Made by a program: the position numbers and the translations under genes. The notes beneath the pieces were generated by a model. That model worked only from the letters and a program-made list of their open reading frames with translations. It had not been told where the DNA came from and made no database searches. From JBFEYJ01 sp041546305 (GTDB lineage: Bacteria; Pseudomonadota; Gammaproteobacteria; Thiohalomonadales; Thiohalomonadaceae): a stretch of 34,521 nucleotides of DNA. This document shows, piece by piece, positions 15,471-23,670 of the stretch (positions are counted from its first letter, which is position 1; each line of letters begins with the position of its first letter). The stretch covers positions 1 through 34,521 of the forward strand of contig JBFEWO010000009.1 of NCBI GenBank assembly GCA_041546305.1, in the 5' to 3' direction.

Positions 15471-15917
15471 CTATTTTCGTTTTTTTCCTTTGGACGGCTT
15501 TTGCAGAGGGAGGCCGGCACTCTGCCAGGCCATGATACCGCCTTTGAGATTGTATACCGTATTGAAGCCGTTTTGGCGTAATTTTGCGCAGGCGCTGGCA
15601 GAGCGGTGACCGCTTCGGCAGTTTACTACAATCGGTTGCTCACGAAACGGTTCCAGCTCACTAAGGCGATCACTCAACTTACCAAGTGGTATATGACGTG
15701 CGTCGATGATGTGACCATCCTTGAATTCACTGTCCTCACGGACATCGATGAGCACGGCATCGTCATGATTGAGGAGTTGCACAGCATCAAGCGGAGAGAT
15801 TTGCTTGTATCCGCGAAGGCGGCTACCGAGGCCTCCACTGAACATCATAAGCAGGATAATGGCAAGGGCTAGAAAAAGATCCCAATGGTTAATGACGAAT
15901 TCGAGTAGTTTTGGCAT
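15471..15917 (-). CDS. Membrane-anchored rhodanese-domain protein (YibN-like)
   Basis: This is a single-domain rhodanese tethered to the inner membrane, 148 residues. A hydrophobic helix at about 11-28 (LFLALAIILLMMF) is followed by a basic stretch and the rhodanese fold. The active-site loop is NCRSGHRS with catalytic Cys100, and LIDVRE and HIPLG are the usual CH2A-like markers. The six-residue loop fits a sulfurtransferase. Order and size match E. coli YibN, which sits before grxC-secB-gpsA. The domain should face the cytoplasm or periplasm depending on helix orientation; the positive residues after the helix favour a cytoplasmic domain. Physiological sulfur donor and acceptor are unknown. 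The C-terminal tail is lysine-rich. Confidence 0.9.
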   Translation of the reverse strand: MPKLLEFVINHWDLFLALAIILLMMFSGGLGSRLRGYKQISPLDAVQLLNHDDAVLIDVREDSEFKDGHIIDARHIPLGKLSDRLSELEPFREQPIVVNCRSGHRSASACAKLRQNGFNTVYNLKGGIMAWQSAGLPLQKPSKGKKRK

Positions 15918-15993
15918 GAATTCAGGATTTGGTTATTTTAATAAACAGGCTGTGAGAACAGGTTGAGTAACGCAGGAGTGGTAAGGAATCGCC

Positions 15994-16311
15994 TTATTCC
16001 ATGCTGCAAAAGACGTTACGCATCATACTGATCAGCTGCAAGGTGCGCGAGTCGACCACCTTGTAAAAGACGCGGTTAGCGTCTTTGCGTGATGAGAGAA
16101 TGCCCTTGTCGCGCAGGATGGCAAGGTGTTGGGAAATGTTGCTCTGTGAGGTACCTACCCGCTCAACAATGTCCTGTACGCTGACCTCCTGGGCACCCAA
16201 CGTACAAAGGATCTTCAGACGAAGTGGGTGTGACATGGCCTTGAGCGAGCGGGATGCGCGGTCGATATCCTCATCCCTGCTAATTAAACCTATGGTATCG
16301 TTTTCTGACAT
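15994..16311 (-). CDS. ArsR-family winged-helix regulator with two conserved cysteines (BigR/SqrR/YgaV-like)
   Basis: This is a 105-residue DNA-binding dimer of the ArsR type. The segment LKAMSHPLRLKILCTL and the recognition helix TSQSNISQHLAILRDKG are typical. It lacks the ELCVC metal site of arsenic sensors. It has only two cysteines, C36 in KILCTL and C102 in NVFCSME, spaced 66 residues. From memory of the family, BigR (C42/C108) and SqrR (C41/C107), which sense sulfide through persulfide cross-links, have the same spacing, and E. coli YgaV has a cysteine in the same two contexts. It lies upstream of the rhodanese, grxC and trxC genes on the same strand, 76 bases before the rhodanese start. 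Sensing of reactive sulfur species is therefore an inference with good support. Which genes it controls is unknown. Confidence 0.82.
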   Translation of the reverse strand: MSENDTIGLISRDEDIDRASRSLKAMSHPLRLKILCTLGAQEVSVQDIVERVGTSQSNISQHLAILRDKGILSSRKDANRVFYKVVDSRTLQLISMMRNVFCSME

Positions 16312-16539
16312 CTTCAGACCTTGGCGCTGTGGTGTACGGCGATGTTGACAGCCATGGTTGCTGCCAATATCAGTAAAACAATATACAATAATACGTCATT
16401 TGAGAATAGCTTTGTGATACAAGCAATAACTGCGCTCGATGGCTTTCCCTGTAACGGATAGTCCCGTTTTCCATGGTTCCGCTAACTCATGCGGGCTAGA
16501 ATAGATCTGACAAAATAACTGACTGGATTGGTTTGACAT
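16312..16539. other. Divergent regulatory gap between the ArsR gene and gpmI
   Basis: This 228-base gap carries no gene. An AT-rich stretch around 16365-16395 could hold promoters and an operator for the ArsR protein. On the plus strand a perfect TTGACA at 16345-16350 has a weak -10-like TATCAG 17 bases further on. I could not find a convincing inverted repeat, nor a strong ribosome binding site before gpmI. Confidence 0.35.
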
Positions 16540-18111
16540 ATGTCCTCTGCTGAGCGTCACCGCCCACTGCTGCTAACCATACTTGACGGCTGGGGGTACT
16601 CTGAAAGCGATTTTTACAATGCGATCCATAGTGCCACCACCCCCGTGTGGGAAAGGCTGTGGAGTAAGTATCCCCATACTCTCATCCGCTGTTCTGGGGC
16701 AGAGGTGGGTCTGCCGGGCGGCCAGATGGGCAACTCCGAGGTGGGTCACCTGAACCTGGGTGCCGGGCGGGTGGTTTACCAGGAATTTACCCGCGTCAGC
16801 CGTGCCATCAAGACCGGTTCCTTTTTTACCAACGCGACGTTGACCGAGGCAGTCGATAAGGCTATTGCCGATGATAAGGCGGTTCATATCCTTGGGCTGC
16901 TCTCTCCCGGAGGGGTGCATAGCCACGAGGAGCACATCCATGCGATGGCCCGCTTGGCGGTGGAGCGCGGCGCGAAAAAGGTGTATCTGCACGCCTTTCT
17001 CGATGGGCGGGATACGCCGCCAAAGAGTGCGGCAGAATCCATCGAGTTGATGCAAAAGGAGTTTGCCGCACTGGGTGGCGGCAGGATCGCCTCGATCATC
17101 GGACGCTATTATGCGATGGATCGGGATCACCGGTGGCCACGTGTCCAGGCGGCCTACGACCTTATCACCGGCTGTAAAACAGAGTTTGTTGCTCCTGATC
17201 CCATGACGGCGCTGGAGATGGCCTACGCACGGGGTGAGAGCGATGAGTTCGTTCAGGCAACCGCTATTCAGCCCGAAGGGGCCGAGCCGGCCTGCGTGAA
17301 AGACGGTGATGTGGTGATCTTCATGAATTACCGCTCCGATCGGGCTCGCCAGATTACCCGCCCCTTTATCGAGGAGGATTTTGACTGCTTCGTACGGGCT
17401 AACACACCCAAACTCGGTATGTTTGTCAGCCTCACCGAATACAGCGCCGATTACACCATTCCTGTGGCTTTCCCACCGGAACGGCTGGTCAATGTGTTTG
17501 GCGAGGTGATCGCCAATCTGGGCATGCACCAGTTGCGGATCGCCGAGACGGAAAAATATGCCCATGTCACCTTCTTCTTCAACGGTGGCCGCGAGGACCC
17601 CTTCGAAGGTGAAGAGCGCATTCTTGTCTCCTCCCCCCAGGTAGCGACCTACGACGAGCAACCCGGGATGAGTGCCGAGGAGGTGACCGACAAGCTGATC
17701 GAGGCAATCAAGAGCGACCGATTCGATGTCATTATCTGCAACTATGCCAACCCCGACATGGTCGGTCATACCGGCAATTTCGATGCCACGGTAAAAGCCA
17801 TTGAGGTGCTCGACCGTTGCCTCGGACGGTTGGTGGAGGCCGTCAATGAAAAGGATGGTGAGATGTTGATCACCGCCGACCATGGCAATGCCGAGCAGAT
17901 GCGTGGCGAAGGAACAGGCCAGGCGCATACCGCCCATACTTCCAACCTGGTACCGTTGATTTATGTGGGTGAGCGCGAGTTGAAGTTGGGCGAAAACGGC
18001 ACCCTGGCCGATGTTGCTCCAACCATGCTTTACCTGCTGAATGTGCCACATCCAAATGAAATGAACGGCCACAGTCTCGCTGCAGCACTTTCAAGTGAGG
18101 AGGAAGAGTAA
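16540..18111 (+). CDS. gpmI: 2,3-bisphosphoglycerate-independent phosphoglycerate mutase
   Basis: This cytoplasmic glycolytic enzyme interconverts 3- and 2-phosphoglycerate using two metal ions, without the bisphosphoglycerate cofactor. The protein has 523 residues, as usual for iPGM. The start LLTILDGWG gives the first metal aspartate, GQMGNSEVGHLNLGAG holds the phospho-acceptor Ser66, DGRDTPP and GRYYAMDRD the substrate loop, and ADHGNAEQM with TAHTSNLVP the second metal cluster. It heads the plus-strand group gpmI-envC-ctpA, an order shared with many gammaproteobacteria, and is divergent from the ArsR gene. A very long open frame on the opposite strand (16573-18072) is a codon-bias shadow. 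Confidence 0.97.
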   Translation: MSSAERHRPLLLTILDGWGYSESDFYNAIHSATTPVWERLWSKYPHTLIRCSGAEVGLPGGQMGNSEVGHLNLGAGRVVYQEFTRVSRAIKTGSFFTNATLTEAVDKAIADDKAVHILGLLSPGGVHSHEEHIHAMARLAVERGAKKVYLHAFLDGRDTPPKSAAESIELMQKEFAALGGGRIASIIGRYYAMDRDHRWPRVQAAYDLITGCKTEFVAPDPMTALEMAYARGESDEFVQATAIQPEGAEPACVKDGDVVIFMNYRSDRARQITRPFIEEDFDCFVRANTPKLGMFVSLTEYSADYTIPVAFPPERLVNVFGEVIANLGMHQLRIAETEKYAHVTFFFNGGREDPFEGEERILVSSPQVATYDEQPGMSAEEVTDKLIEAIKSDRFDVIICNYANPDMVGHTGNFDATVKAIEVLDRCLGRLVEAVNEKDGEMLITADHGNAEQMRGEGTGQAHTAHTSNLVPLIYVGERELKLGENGTLADVAPTMLYLLNVPHPNEMNGHSLAAALSSEEEE

Positions 18112-18141
18112 GGTGAGAATCGCGCTGTCAGGGTATAGGCC

Positions 18142-19308
18142 ATGAAGGCGCCCCGACAGCAAGGCCGACTTTCACTGCTACTTGGGGCAGCAGTAGCATT
18201 GCTACTGCTCGGTGACTTGAGCAGCGCCGGTGAAAGGGCGACAAAAGAAGCCGAGCTCGAGCAACTGCGGCAGCGCATCACCGGGTTACAGCGCGAGCTG
18301 GAACGTGAGAGAGGTCGTTACGATGCGCTACGCAAGGAGTTACGGCGCAGTGAACGACAAATCGGCAGCCTCAGCCGAAAGCTCAAAAAGCTCGATGTCG
18401 AATTGTTGACGCGACAGCAAAGAATGGCTGACCTGCGGAAGCGAGCCGCTGAGCTACATCAACAGGTGGCCTCCCAACGCCACTACCTAGCCGGTCAAAT
18501 CCGGACCTCCTATACGATAGGCCGTCAGGAATACCTGAAAATCCTGCTAAATCAGGAGAACCCTGCCACCGTCGGCCGCGTGGTTACCTACTACGATTAT
18601 CTGAACAGGGCACGGGCGGAGCGTATCGAGGCCCTAGGCAATGCTTTGCGTGAGCTTGAGGAGGTTCGCACGGAACTGGCGGCGGAGACACAGCGATTAA
18701 GTGATTTGCGAGCGCAACAGGCGAAGGAGAAGCAGGGACTCGAGGCCACGCGCAGTGAACGCGCCAGTGTGTTGCGACAGCTAAAGGCACAGCTAGAAGA
18801 CAAAGATCTGCAACTGATCGGGATGCAGCGGGATGAGCAGGAACTGAAGCGACTGATCCATGCCCTGAGTGAAGCACTGGACGATATCCCGGCCGAGCCG
18901 GGGAACCGAAAGCCCTTCGGCACACTCAAAGGTAAACTGAAATGGCCAACCAAAGGTCCCCTGCTTGCCAGTTATGGCAGTCCGCGCAGTCTGGGTAAGC
19001 TTAGCTGGCAGGGCGTCAGTATTGGTGCCAGTAGCGGTCAGGAGGTTCGCGCGGTTTCTCACGGCCGGGTAGCGTTTGCCGATTGGCTGCGCGGTTACGG
19101 TCTGTTGATTATCATTGATCACGGTGAAGGCTATATGAGCCTTTACGGTCATAATCAGAGCCTCTATAAAGAAACAGGCGACTGGGTCGAGACCGGTGAG
19201 GTCATCGCCACTGTCGGTGATAGTGGTGGACAGGAGAAAAGTGCGCTTTATTTTGAGATACGCAAGGACGGTCAACCGACCGATCCGGTGCGCTGGTGCA
19301 GACGTTAG
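18142..19308 (+). CDS. envC: Murein hydrolase activator EnvC (degenerate LytM domain)
   Basis: EnvC is a periplasmic divisome factor that activates the cell-wall amidases AmiA and AmiB during daughter-cell separation. The 388-residue protein has an N-terminal signal segment (LSLLLGAAVALLLLGDL), a long Arg/Glu/Leu-rich coiled coil (about 30-245), and a C-terminal M23/LytM domain from about 280. Active peptidases need an H-x3-D pair and HxH; here the first site reads WQGVSIGA without that histidine, and the last reads LYFEIR in place of LHFE, so the domain should be catalytically dead, as in true EnvC. It starts 30 bases after the gpmI stop and is likely co-transcribed with it. The gene order with gpmI upstream is the same as in E. 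coli. Confidence 0.94.
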   Translation: MKAPRQQGRLSLLLGAAVALLLLGDLSSAGERATKEAELEQLRQRITGLQRELERERGRYDALRKELRRSERQIGSLSRKLKKLDVELLTRQQRMADLRKRAAELHQQVASQRHYLAGQIRTSYTIGRQEYLKILLNQENPATVGRVVTYYDYLNRARAERIEALGNALRELEEVRTELAAETQRLSDLRAQQAKEKQGLEATRSERASVLRQLKAQLEDKDLQLIGMQRDEQELKRLIHALSEALDDIPAEPGNRKPFGTLKGKLKWPTKGPLLASYGSPRSLGKLSWQGVSIGASSGQEVRAVSHGRVAFADWLRGYGLLIIIDHGEGYMSLYGHNQSLYKETGDWVETGEVIATVGDSGGQEKSALYFEIRKDGQPTDPVRWCRR

Positions 19309-19387
19309 CAAAATCAGGCGCGGATGCAGTACTATTGACAGGGTTATTCGAACAATACGGGAACTACAATCTTCCCGGGAGTCATAC

Positions 19388-20722
19388 ATGAAGTCATCAA
19401 CACGTTATTCCGTCGTTCTTGTCGCAGGGATGCTGCTGGGTATTACATTAGGGATAGGCACCTCGGTGCTGGCAGAGCGGGAAACCGTCAACCATGCTGC
19501 CACGACTCTTCCACTTGAGGAGTTACGCACCTTCAGTGAGGTGTTCGGCAAGATCAAGGCTGATTATGTCGAAGAGGTCGATGACAGAAAACTGTTAGAG
19601 AATGCCATCCAGGGAATGCTTTCCGGGCTGGATCCCCACTCTGCTTTTCTGAACCAGGAAGATTTCAAGGATCTGCAGGTTGGAACCACCGGACAATTTG
19701 GTGGCCTTGGGATTGAAGTGAGCATGGAAGATGGCTTCGTAAAGGTGGTTTCGCCGATCGACGATACCCCAGCACAGCGTGCCGGGATCATGGCTGGGGA
19801 TTTAATTATTCGTCTGGATGATACTCCGGTGCAGGGGATGAGTCTCGGTGAGGCGGTAAAAATCATGCGTGGCAAGCCCGGCACCGATATCACGCTCACT
19901 GTAGTGCGCGAGGGTGTGGAGCGGCCATTCCCCGTCACCATCACACGGGCAATCATCAAGGTAAAAAGCGTTAAAAGCCGTATGCTGGACAAGGGCTTCG
20001 GCTACGTACGTATTTCCAGTTTCCAGACTAACACCGGAGAGGATGTACGCAAGGCGGTCAGTGATTTGAAAAAGGAAAACAAGGGAGCTCTCAATGGCCT
20101 GGTGCTTGACCTGCGCAACAATCCTGGCGGTGTGCTGGGTGCTGCGGTTTCGGTTTCCGATGCCTTTCTGCGCAAGGGCAAAGTGGTCTACACCGAAGGC
20201 CGTGCTGCCGATGCAGAGCTTGATTTCAATGCGACACCTGATGATGTCCTGGACCGGGCTCCGCTGGTGGTGCTGATCAATGGCGGATCCGCATCGGCAT
20301 CCGAGATCGTCGCCGGTGCGCTGCAGGATCACAAGCGTGCGGTGTTGATGGGTACCCAATCCTTCGGGAAAGGGTCGGTGCAGACCATCTTCCCGATGAG
20401 CAATAACACCGCAGTGAAGATAACCACTGCCCGTTATTTCACCCCCTCCGGTCGTTCCATCCAGGCCGAAGGTATCGTGCCAGATATCGTGGTAGAGCCG
20501 CTCCGGGTTTCCCGTGATGAGAACGCTGATTCTTCGTTAAGGGTAAAAGAGGCCGATCTCACCGGTCACCTGAGCAATGGCAACAAGGAAAAGGGGCAGG
20601 TTAAGAAATCGGACGCCAAAGCGGGCGATGAAGAATCACTCGCCAGCACCGATTACGTGCTGAATGAGGCGCTGACCTTGCTCAAGGGCTTGCATATCCT
20701 GCAGGCCTCCCAGGCCGACTGA
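19388..20722 (+). CDS. ctpA: Carboxy-terminal processing peptidase, S41 family
   Basis: CtpA-type proteases are periplasmic serine proteases with a PDZ domain that trim C-termini and control cell-wall hydrolases. From the ATG at 19388 (GGGAG about six bases upstream) the protein has 444 residues with a signal/anchor segment YSVVLVAGMLLGITLGIG. The S41 N-terminal part follows (GMLSGLDPHSAFL), then the PDZ domain (GGLGIEVSMEDGFV to about 180). The catalytic core has LRNNPGG and INGGSASASEIVAGAL with the nucleophilic serine, followed by the catalytic lysine in TQSFGKGSVQ. The C-terminal tail is charged and low in complexity. It lies 79 bases after envC, consistent with a cell-wall remodelling group. 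The usual yibQ-like divergent polysaccharide deacetylase gene is missing and a DJ-1 gene follows instead. Confidence 0.93.
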   Translation: MKSSTRYSVVLVAGMLLGITLGIGTSVLAERETVNHAATTLPLEELRTFSEVFGKIKADYVEEVDDRKLLENAIQGMLSGLDPHSAFLNQEDFKDLQVGTTGQFGGLGIEVSMEDGFVKVVSPIDDTPAQRAGIMAGDLIIRLDDTPVQGMSLGEAVKIMRGKPGTDITLTVVREGVERPFPVTITRAIIKVKSVKSRMLDKGFGYVRISSFQTNTGEDVRKAVSDLKKENKGALNGLVLDLRNNPGGVLGAAVSVSDAFLRKGKVVYTEGRAADAELDFNATPDDVLDRAPLVVLINGGSASASEIVAGALQDHKRAVLMGTQSFGKGSVQTIFPMSNNTAVKITTARYFTPSGRSIQAEGIVPDIVVEPLRVSRDENADSSLRVKEADLTGHLSNGNKEKGQVKKSDAKAGDEESLASTDYVLNEALTLLKGLHILQASQAD

Positions 20723-20767
20723 TTGACGAAATCCTGCAGTTTGATCGCAGGGCAAAAGGTAAAGTAT

Positions 20768-21322
20768 ATGGCAAGCGTGCTAGTTCCGCTGGCGCAGGGG
20801 TGTGAAGAGCTCGAGGCGGTCACCATCATTGATTTGCTGGTTCGTGCCGGTATCGAGGTGGTTACTGCGGGGCTCGAGGCGGGGCCGGTAACCGCATCCC
20901 GTGGTGTGGTCCTGGTGCCGCAAACCACCCTGGATGAAGCGCTAAAGCGAGAGTACGACATGGTGGTTCTGCCGGGTGGCATGCCCGGGGCGTCCAATCT
21001 GGACAAGGATGCGCGGATCCACCAACTGCTGCGCACCATGGCAGAGAGTGGGAGATTCACCGCGGCTATCTGTGCTGCGCCCCGTGTGCTGGCCAATGCC
21101 GGACTACTTAGCGGTAAGCAAGCCACCAGCTATCCCGGCCATCTCGACAAAATGGACCTCCCCGATGTGGAATATCGGCAGGAGGCTGTAGTGCAGGACG
21201 GCAAGGTGATTACCTCACGCGGCCCCGGCACTGCGATGGATTTTGCTCTGACGTTGATCGAACAGCTGGTGGGTCGGGCGAAGCGTGACGAGGTCGAGGC
21301 GGGCCTGGTCAGGCCAGTCTGA
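20768..21322 (+). CDS. DJ-1/PfpI-family protein (YajL-like)
   Basis: This 184-residue cytoplasmic protein belongs to the DJ-1/YajL/ThiJ group, with roles reported in protein deglycation, chaperoning and oxidative stress. The nucleophile elbow AAICAAP carries Cys102, and GCEELEA has the supporting Glu14. VLPGGMPGASNL is the typical Rossmann-like loop, and TSRGPGTAMDFAL is at the C-terminal end, as in YajL. The ATG at 20768 lies 45 bases after the ctpA stop; a TTG at 20723 is open in frame but less likely. A strong terminator follows at 21339, so this is the last gene of the gpmI-envC-ctpA run. The precise activity is disputed in the family. Confidence 0.92.
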   Translation: MASVLVPLAQGCEELEAVTIIDLLVRAGIEVVTAGLEAGPVTASRGVVLVPQTTLDEALKREYDMVVLPGGMPGASNLDKDARIHQLLRTMAESGRFTAAICAAPRVLANAGLLSGKQATSYPGHLDKMDLPDVEYRQEAVVQDGKVITSRGPGTAMDFALTLIEQLVGRAKRDEVEAGLVRPV

Positions 21323-21338
21323 TTTTCACAATTCCAAT

Positions 21339-21371
21339 ACAAAAAAGGGTGCCAGTGGCACCCTTTTTTGT
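21339..21371. terminator. Bidirectional rho-independent terminator
   Basis: ACAAAAAAGGGTGCC (21339-21353) pairs perfectly with GGCACCCTTTTTTGT (21357-21371) around a three-base loop. The stem has A- and T-runs on both sides, so it can end transcription of the DJ-1 gene from the left and of the minus-strand exported protein gene from the right. Confidence 0.93.
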
Positions 21372-21387
21372 GTGCAGCATCCGGCGA

Positions 21388-22644
21388 TTAACTACGACGG
21401 CGAGCGACCCAAAGCAGTCCCAGAAGCGGCAGCAGCAGGTAGAGAGCGCCGCCACCGCCGCTGTCACCGGAAGAAGTGGTGGCGGTGGGGATCGGGGCAT
21501 GCAGTACTGCTGTGGATTTAGCCAGGGTCAAATCACTGCTCGTTGAGGCGAAGGTATAGGGAAAGTTGACCTTGGCACCGGTCATGCCGAGGTTAGTGGT
21601 GGGGGTCACAGTCTTGTCGATGACTTCAACCTCACCAGTGGGGGCTGCACCGATCAATGCTTTCAGATCGTTGATAGAAGTGGCACCGGCACCGAAAACA
21701 ACCGGTATGGCGGCATCTGAGATGAAGAGGTTCACGTTGCGGGTCTTGTCCTTGGGGCCGTAAACGGTGCTGCCGCAACGGGCAGTATCGGTGCCGAGCG
21801 TTCCGCCGCTGTTGGGGATGGCCGCGTTGCTATCGAAGCCGGGCAGCTTGGGGAAGAGGTCGCCTACCCAGTGTTCAGTCTGCACGATGAGACCAACAGG
21901 TTGGGTCGGATCCGCCAGGCTAATGCCGATGTCGGTGCCGATCATGATGCCGAAGGCGGAGCTGAAGACGTCCCCTGCAGCATTGGCGAGGTTGTCCGGG
22001 GTGGTGGTGCTGGTGATCGTGAGCAGGCCGGTGGTCGCGTTGTAGTCGACCTGCGGAGCACTGCCGCCGTATACCGCCACCAAGTGAGGGGTTTCTCCCT
22101 TCATATCGATCATCATGGTAACGCCAGTCCCAGCAGCAATACCCGCTTCGGCAAGGGACAAATTGCCCTTGTTAACCGGTCCCGTGGCGCCATTGAGGAT
22201 TTCCGTATTGGAGTTGGTCGGGAGTTGGTTGGGGAGATTCATTAGGTCCAGGCCAGTAGCATTAATGTTGCTGGCCGAATAGTAGAGCTGAACCAGGGCT
22301 GTCCCCCACAGACCATTGAAGCCCAGCAGTGGTGTCGGGGCATTGGTATACGCTGGCATATACGGCTGATAGTTGGGAGCATCGGTGGCGAGGGTGGTGC
22401 TGGCGGATCGCCCGTTCATCACATAAAGAGCGCTCTCTGTTGAGGTGGGGTCATAACTCCTCGGGGCCATGTTGAAGGTGCCGACGGCAACATAGTGATC
22501 CGCGGCTACATTGACGGGTATTGCGGCATCGTTGGCGTTGTGGAAAGACACACTCGTGACTTCGGGTACCGCGGAGGCCAAGGCGCTGAAGGCGCTCAAG
22601 GTGACGGCGCCGAGAAGCTGCCTGATGGAAGGTTTGGTGGACAT
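21388..22644 (-). CDS. Exported protein of unknown function with GlyGly-CTERM-like sorting tail
   Basis: I do not recognise this 418-residue protein. It has a classical signal peptide (QLLGAVTLSAFSALASA, cleavage near residue 25) and a C-terminal tail that reads GDSGGGGALYLLLPLLGLLW followed by ARRRS. That is glycine-rich spacer, hydrophobic helix and arginine cluster, the layout of GlyGly-CTERM proteins that rhombosortase cleaves and the type II system exports. The mature part is rich in Thr, Ala, Asn and Gly, poor in charge and has few cysteines, like a surface beta-sheet protein. No catalytic motif is evident. The ATG at 22644 is preceded by GAGAGAGG. It lies 62 bases downstream of the SDR gene on the same strand and ends at a strong terminator. 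A related cell-surface or secreted role is likely, not proven. Confidence 0.7.
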   Translation of the reverse strand: MSTKPSIRQLLGAVTLSAFSALASAVPEVTSVSFHNANDAAIPVNVAADHYVAVGTFNMAPRSYDPTSTESALYVMNGRSASTTLATDAPNYQPYMPAYTNAPTPLLGFNGLWGTALVQLYYSASNINATGLDLMNLPNQLPTNSNTEILNGATGPVNKGNLSLAEAGIAAGTGVTMMIDMKGETPHLVAVYGGSAPQVDYNATTGLLTITSTTTPDNLANAAGDVFSSAFGIMIGTDIGISLADPTQPVGLIVQTEHWVGDLFPKLPGFDSNAAIPNSGGTLGTDTARCGSTVYGPKDKTRNVNLFISDAAIPVVFGAGATSINDLKALIGAAPTGEVEVIDKTVTPTTNLGMTGAKVNFPYTFASTSSDLTLAKSTAVLHAPIPTATTSSGDSGGGGALYLLLPLLGLLWVARRRS

Positions 22645-22706
22645 GGATTCCCTCTCTCTTTATCGATAATTGTGATGGCTGTCATAAAACCACAGGAGAG
22701 AATCTG

Positions 22707-23612
22707 TTATAAGCGCGGTCCCTGGCTAGAAATCTCCGCAAGGCCCGCCTCCAGGGTGGGGTAGCGCAGGGTAATCTCAAACTCCTGCAGGAGTTTATGA
22801 TTGTCCATACGACGTGACTCGGTGAGGTAGGAAAGCATCGCTTCGCTAAGCTGGCTACGCGCCTCGGCCATGGGCAGGCTCGGTGGTGGCGGCAATCCCA
22901 GGGCGGCAGCTACTGCTTTGAAATACTGGGTCATGTTGCCCGGATGACCGTCGCTAACGTTGTAAATGTTATCCGCCCTACCCTTTTCCGCGGCCGCGAT
23001 CAGGATACCCACCAGGTCATCGGCGTGAATGCGGTTGGTAAAGCCGCACTCCTTTTCTTCCAGTACCGGTAACCCCTTTTTCAGACGCTCAAGCGGCAGT
23101 CGCCCCGGCCCGTAGATCCCCCCGACGCGCAGGATGATGACATCGACACCCTGCTCGCGCCCAAAGTGACGCAGGGCAGTTTCTGCATCAAGTCGCCTTC
23201 GGGCACGACCGGTTTGTGGGTTGGGCGGTGTCTCCTCTGTCACCCAGGCCCCGCCGGTATCCCCATAGACCCCACTGGTACTGATATAAATAAGGCGTCT
23301 GGGCAAGTTGTCCTTACCAAGGGCGTCAATGAAATGACGTACGCGGCTATCGCTATCTCCCCGTGGTGGAGGCGGTGCTAGGTAGTAAAGAATGGTGCCG
23401 GCGACAGGGAGGGTATCCAGAGTGTGTGGCTCGTCTAGGTCTCCGGCGACTGTTTTGAGGCCCAGCCCTTGAAGGCGGCATGAAGAGTCCTCAGATCGTG
23501 CCAATGCAGTAACGCGGGCGCCGCGTTCACCCCAGTTAGTGGCAAGCTGCGATCCGATATCGCCGCAACCGATGATAAAGATGTCGGGTACAAGTTTTAC
23601 TCGATCAGGCAT
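22707..23612 (-). CDS. Atypical SDR-family NAD(P)-binding protein (YeeZ-like)
   Basis: This is an extended/atypical short-chain dehydrogenase-like protein of 301 residues. The N-terminal nucleotide loop reads FIIGCGDIGSQLATNW, then ISTSGVYGDTGG and LRVGGIYGPGR follow; these resemble NAD-dependent epimerases. In place of a clear YxxxK catalytic pair the region shows RRRLDAETAL, as in atypical SDR5-type proteins such as E. coli YeeZ, so dehydrogenase activity is uncertain. The ATG at 23612 lies 58 bases from the ATG of the divergent flavin reductase, and the two may share a regulatory region. Substrate is unknown. Confidence 0.8.
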   Translation of the reverse strand: MPDRVKLVPDIFIIGCGDIGSQLATNWGERGARVTALARSEDSSCRLQGLGLKTVAGDLDEPHTLDTLPVAGTILYYLAPPPPRGDSDSRVRHFIDALGKDNLPRRLIYISTSGVYGDTGGAWVTEETPPNPQTGRARRRLDAETALRHFGREQGVDVIILRVGGIYGPGRLPLERLKKGLPVLEEKECGFTNRIHADDLVGILIAAAEKGRADNIYNVSDGHPGNMTQYFKAVAAALGLPPPPSLPMAEARSQLSEAMLSYLTESRRMDNHKLLQEFEITLRYPTLEAGLAEISSQGPRL

Positions 23613-23670
23613 TTGGGCAATAATTCACACTCTTTTGCTCGGCCATCATACACGAACACGAAGGAATCCC

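Noticed and set aside
16573..18072. A 499-codon open frame on the minus strand opposite gpmI
   Set aside because: It lies fully antisense to a clear gpmI, has no recognisable domain and no ribosome binding site; long antisense frames are common opposite genes with strong codon bias.
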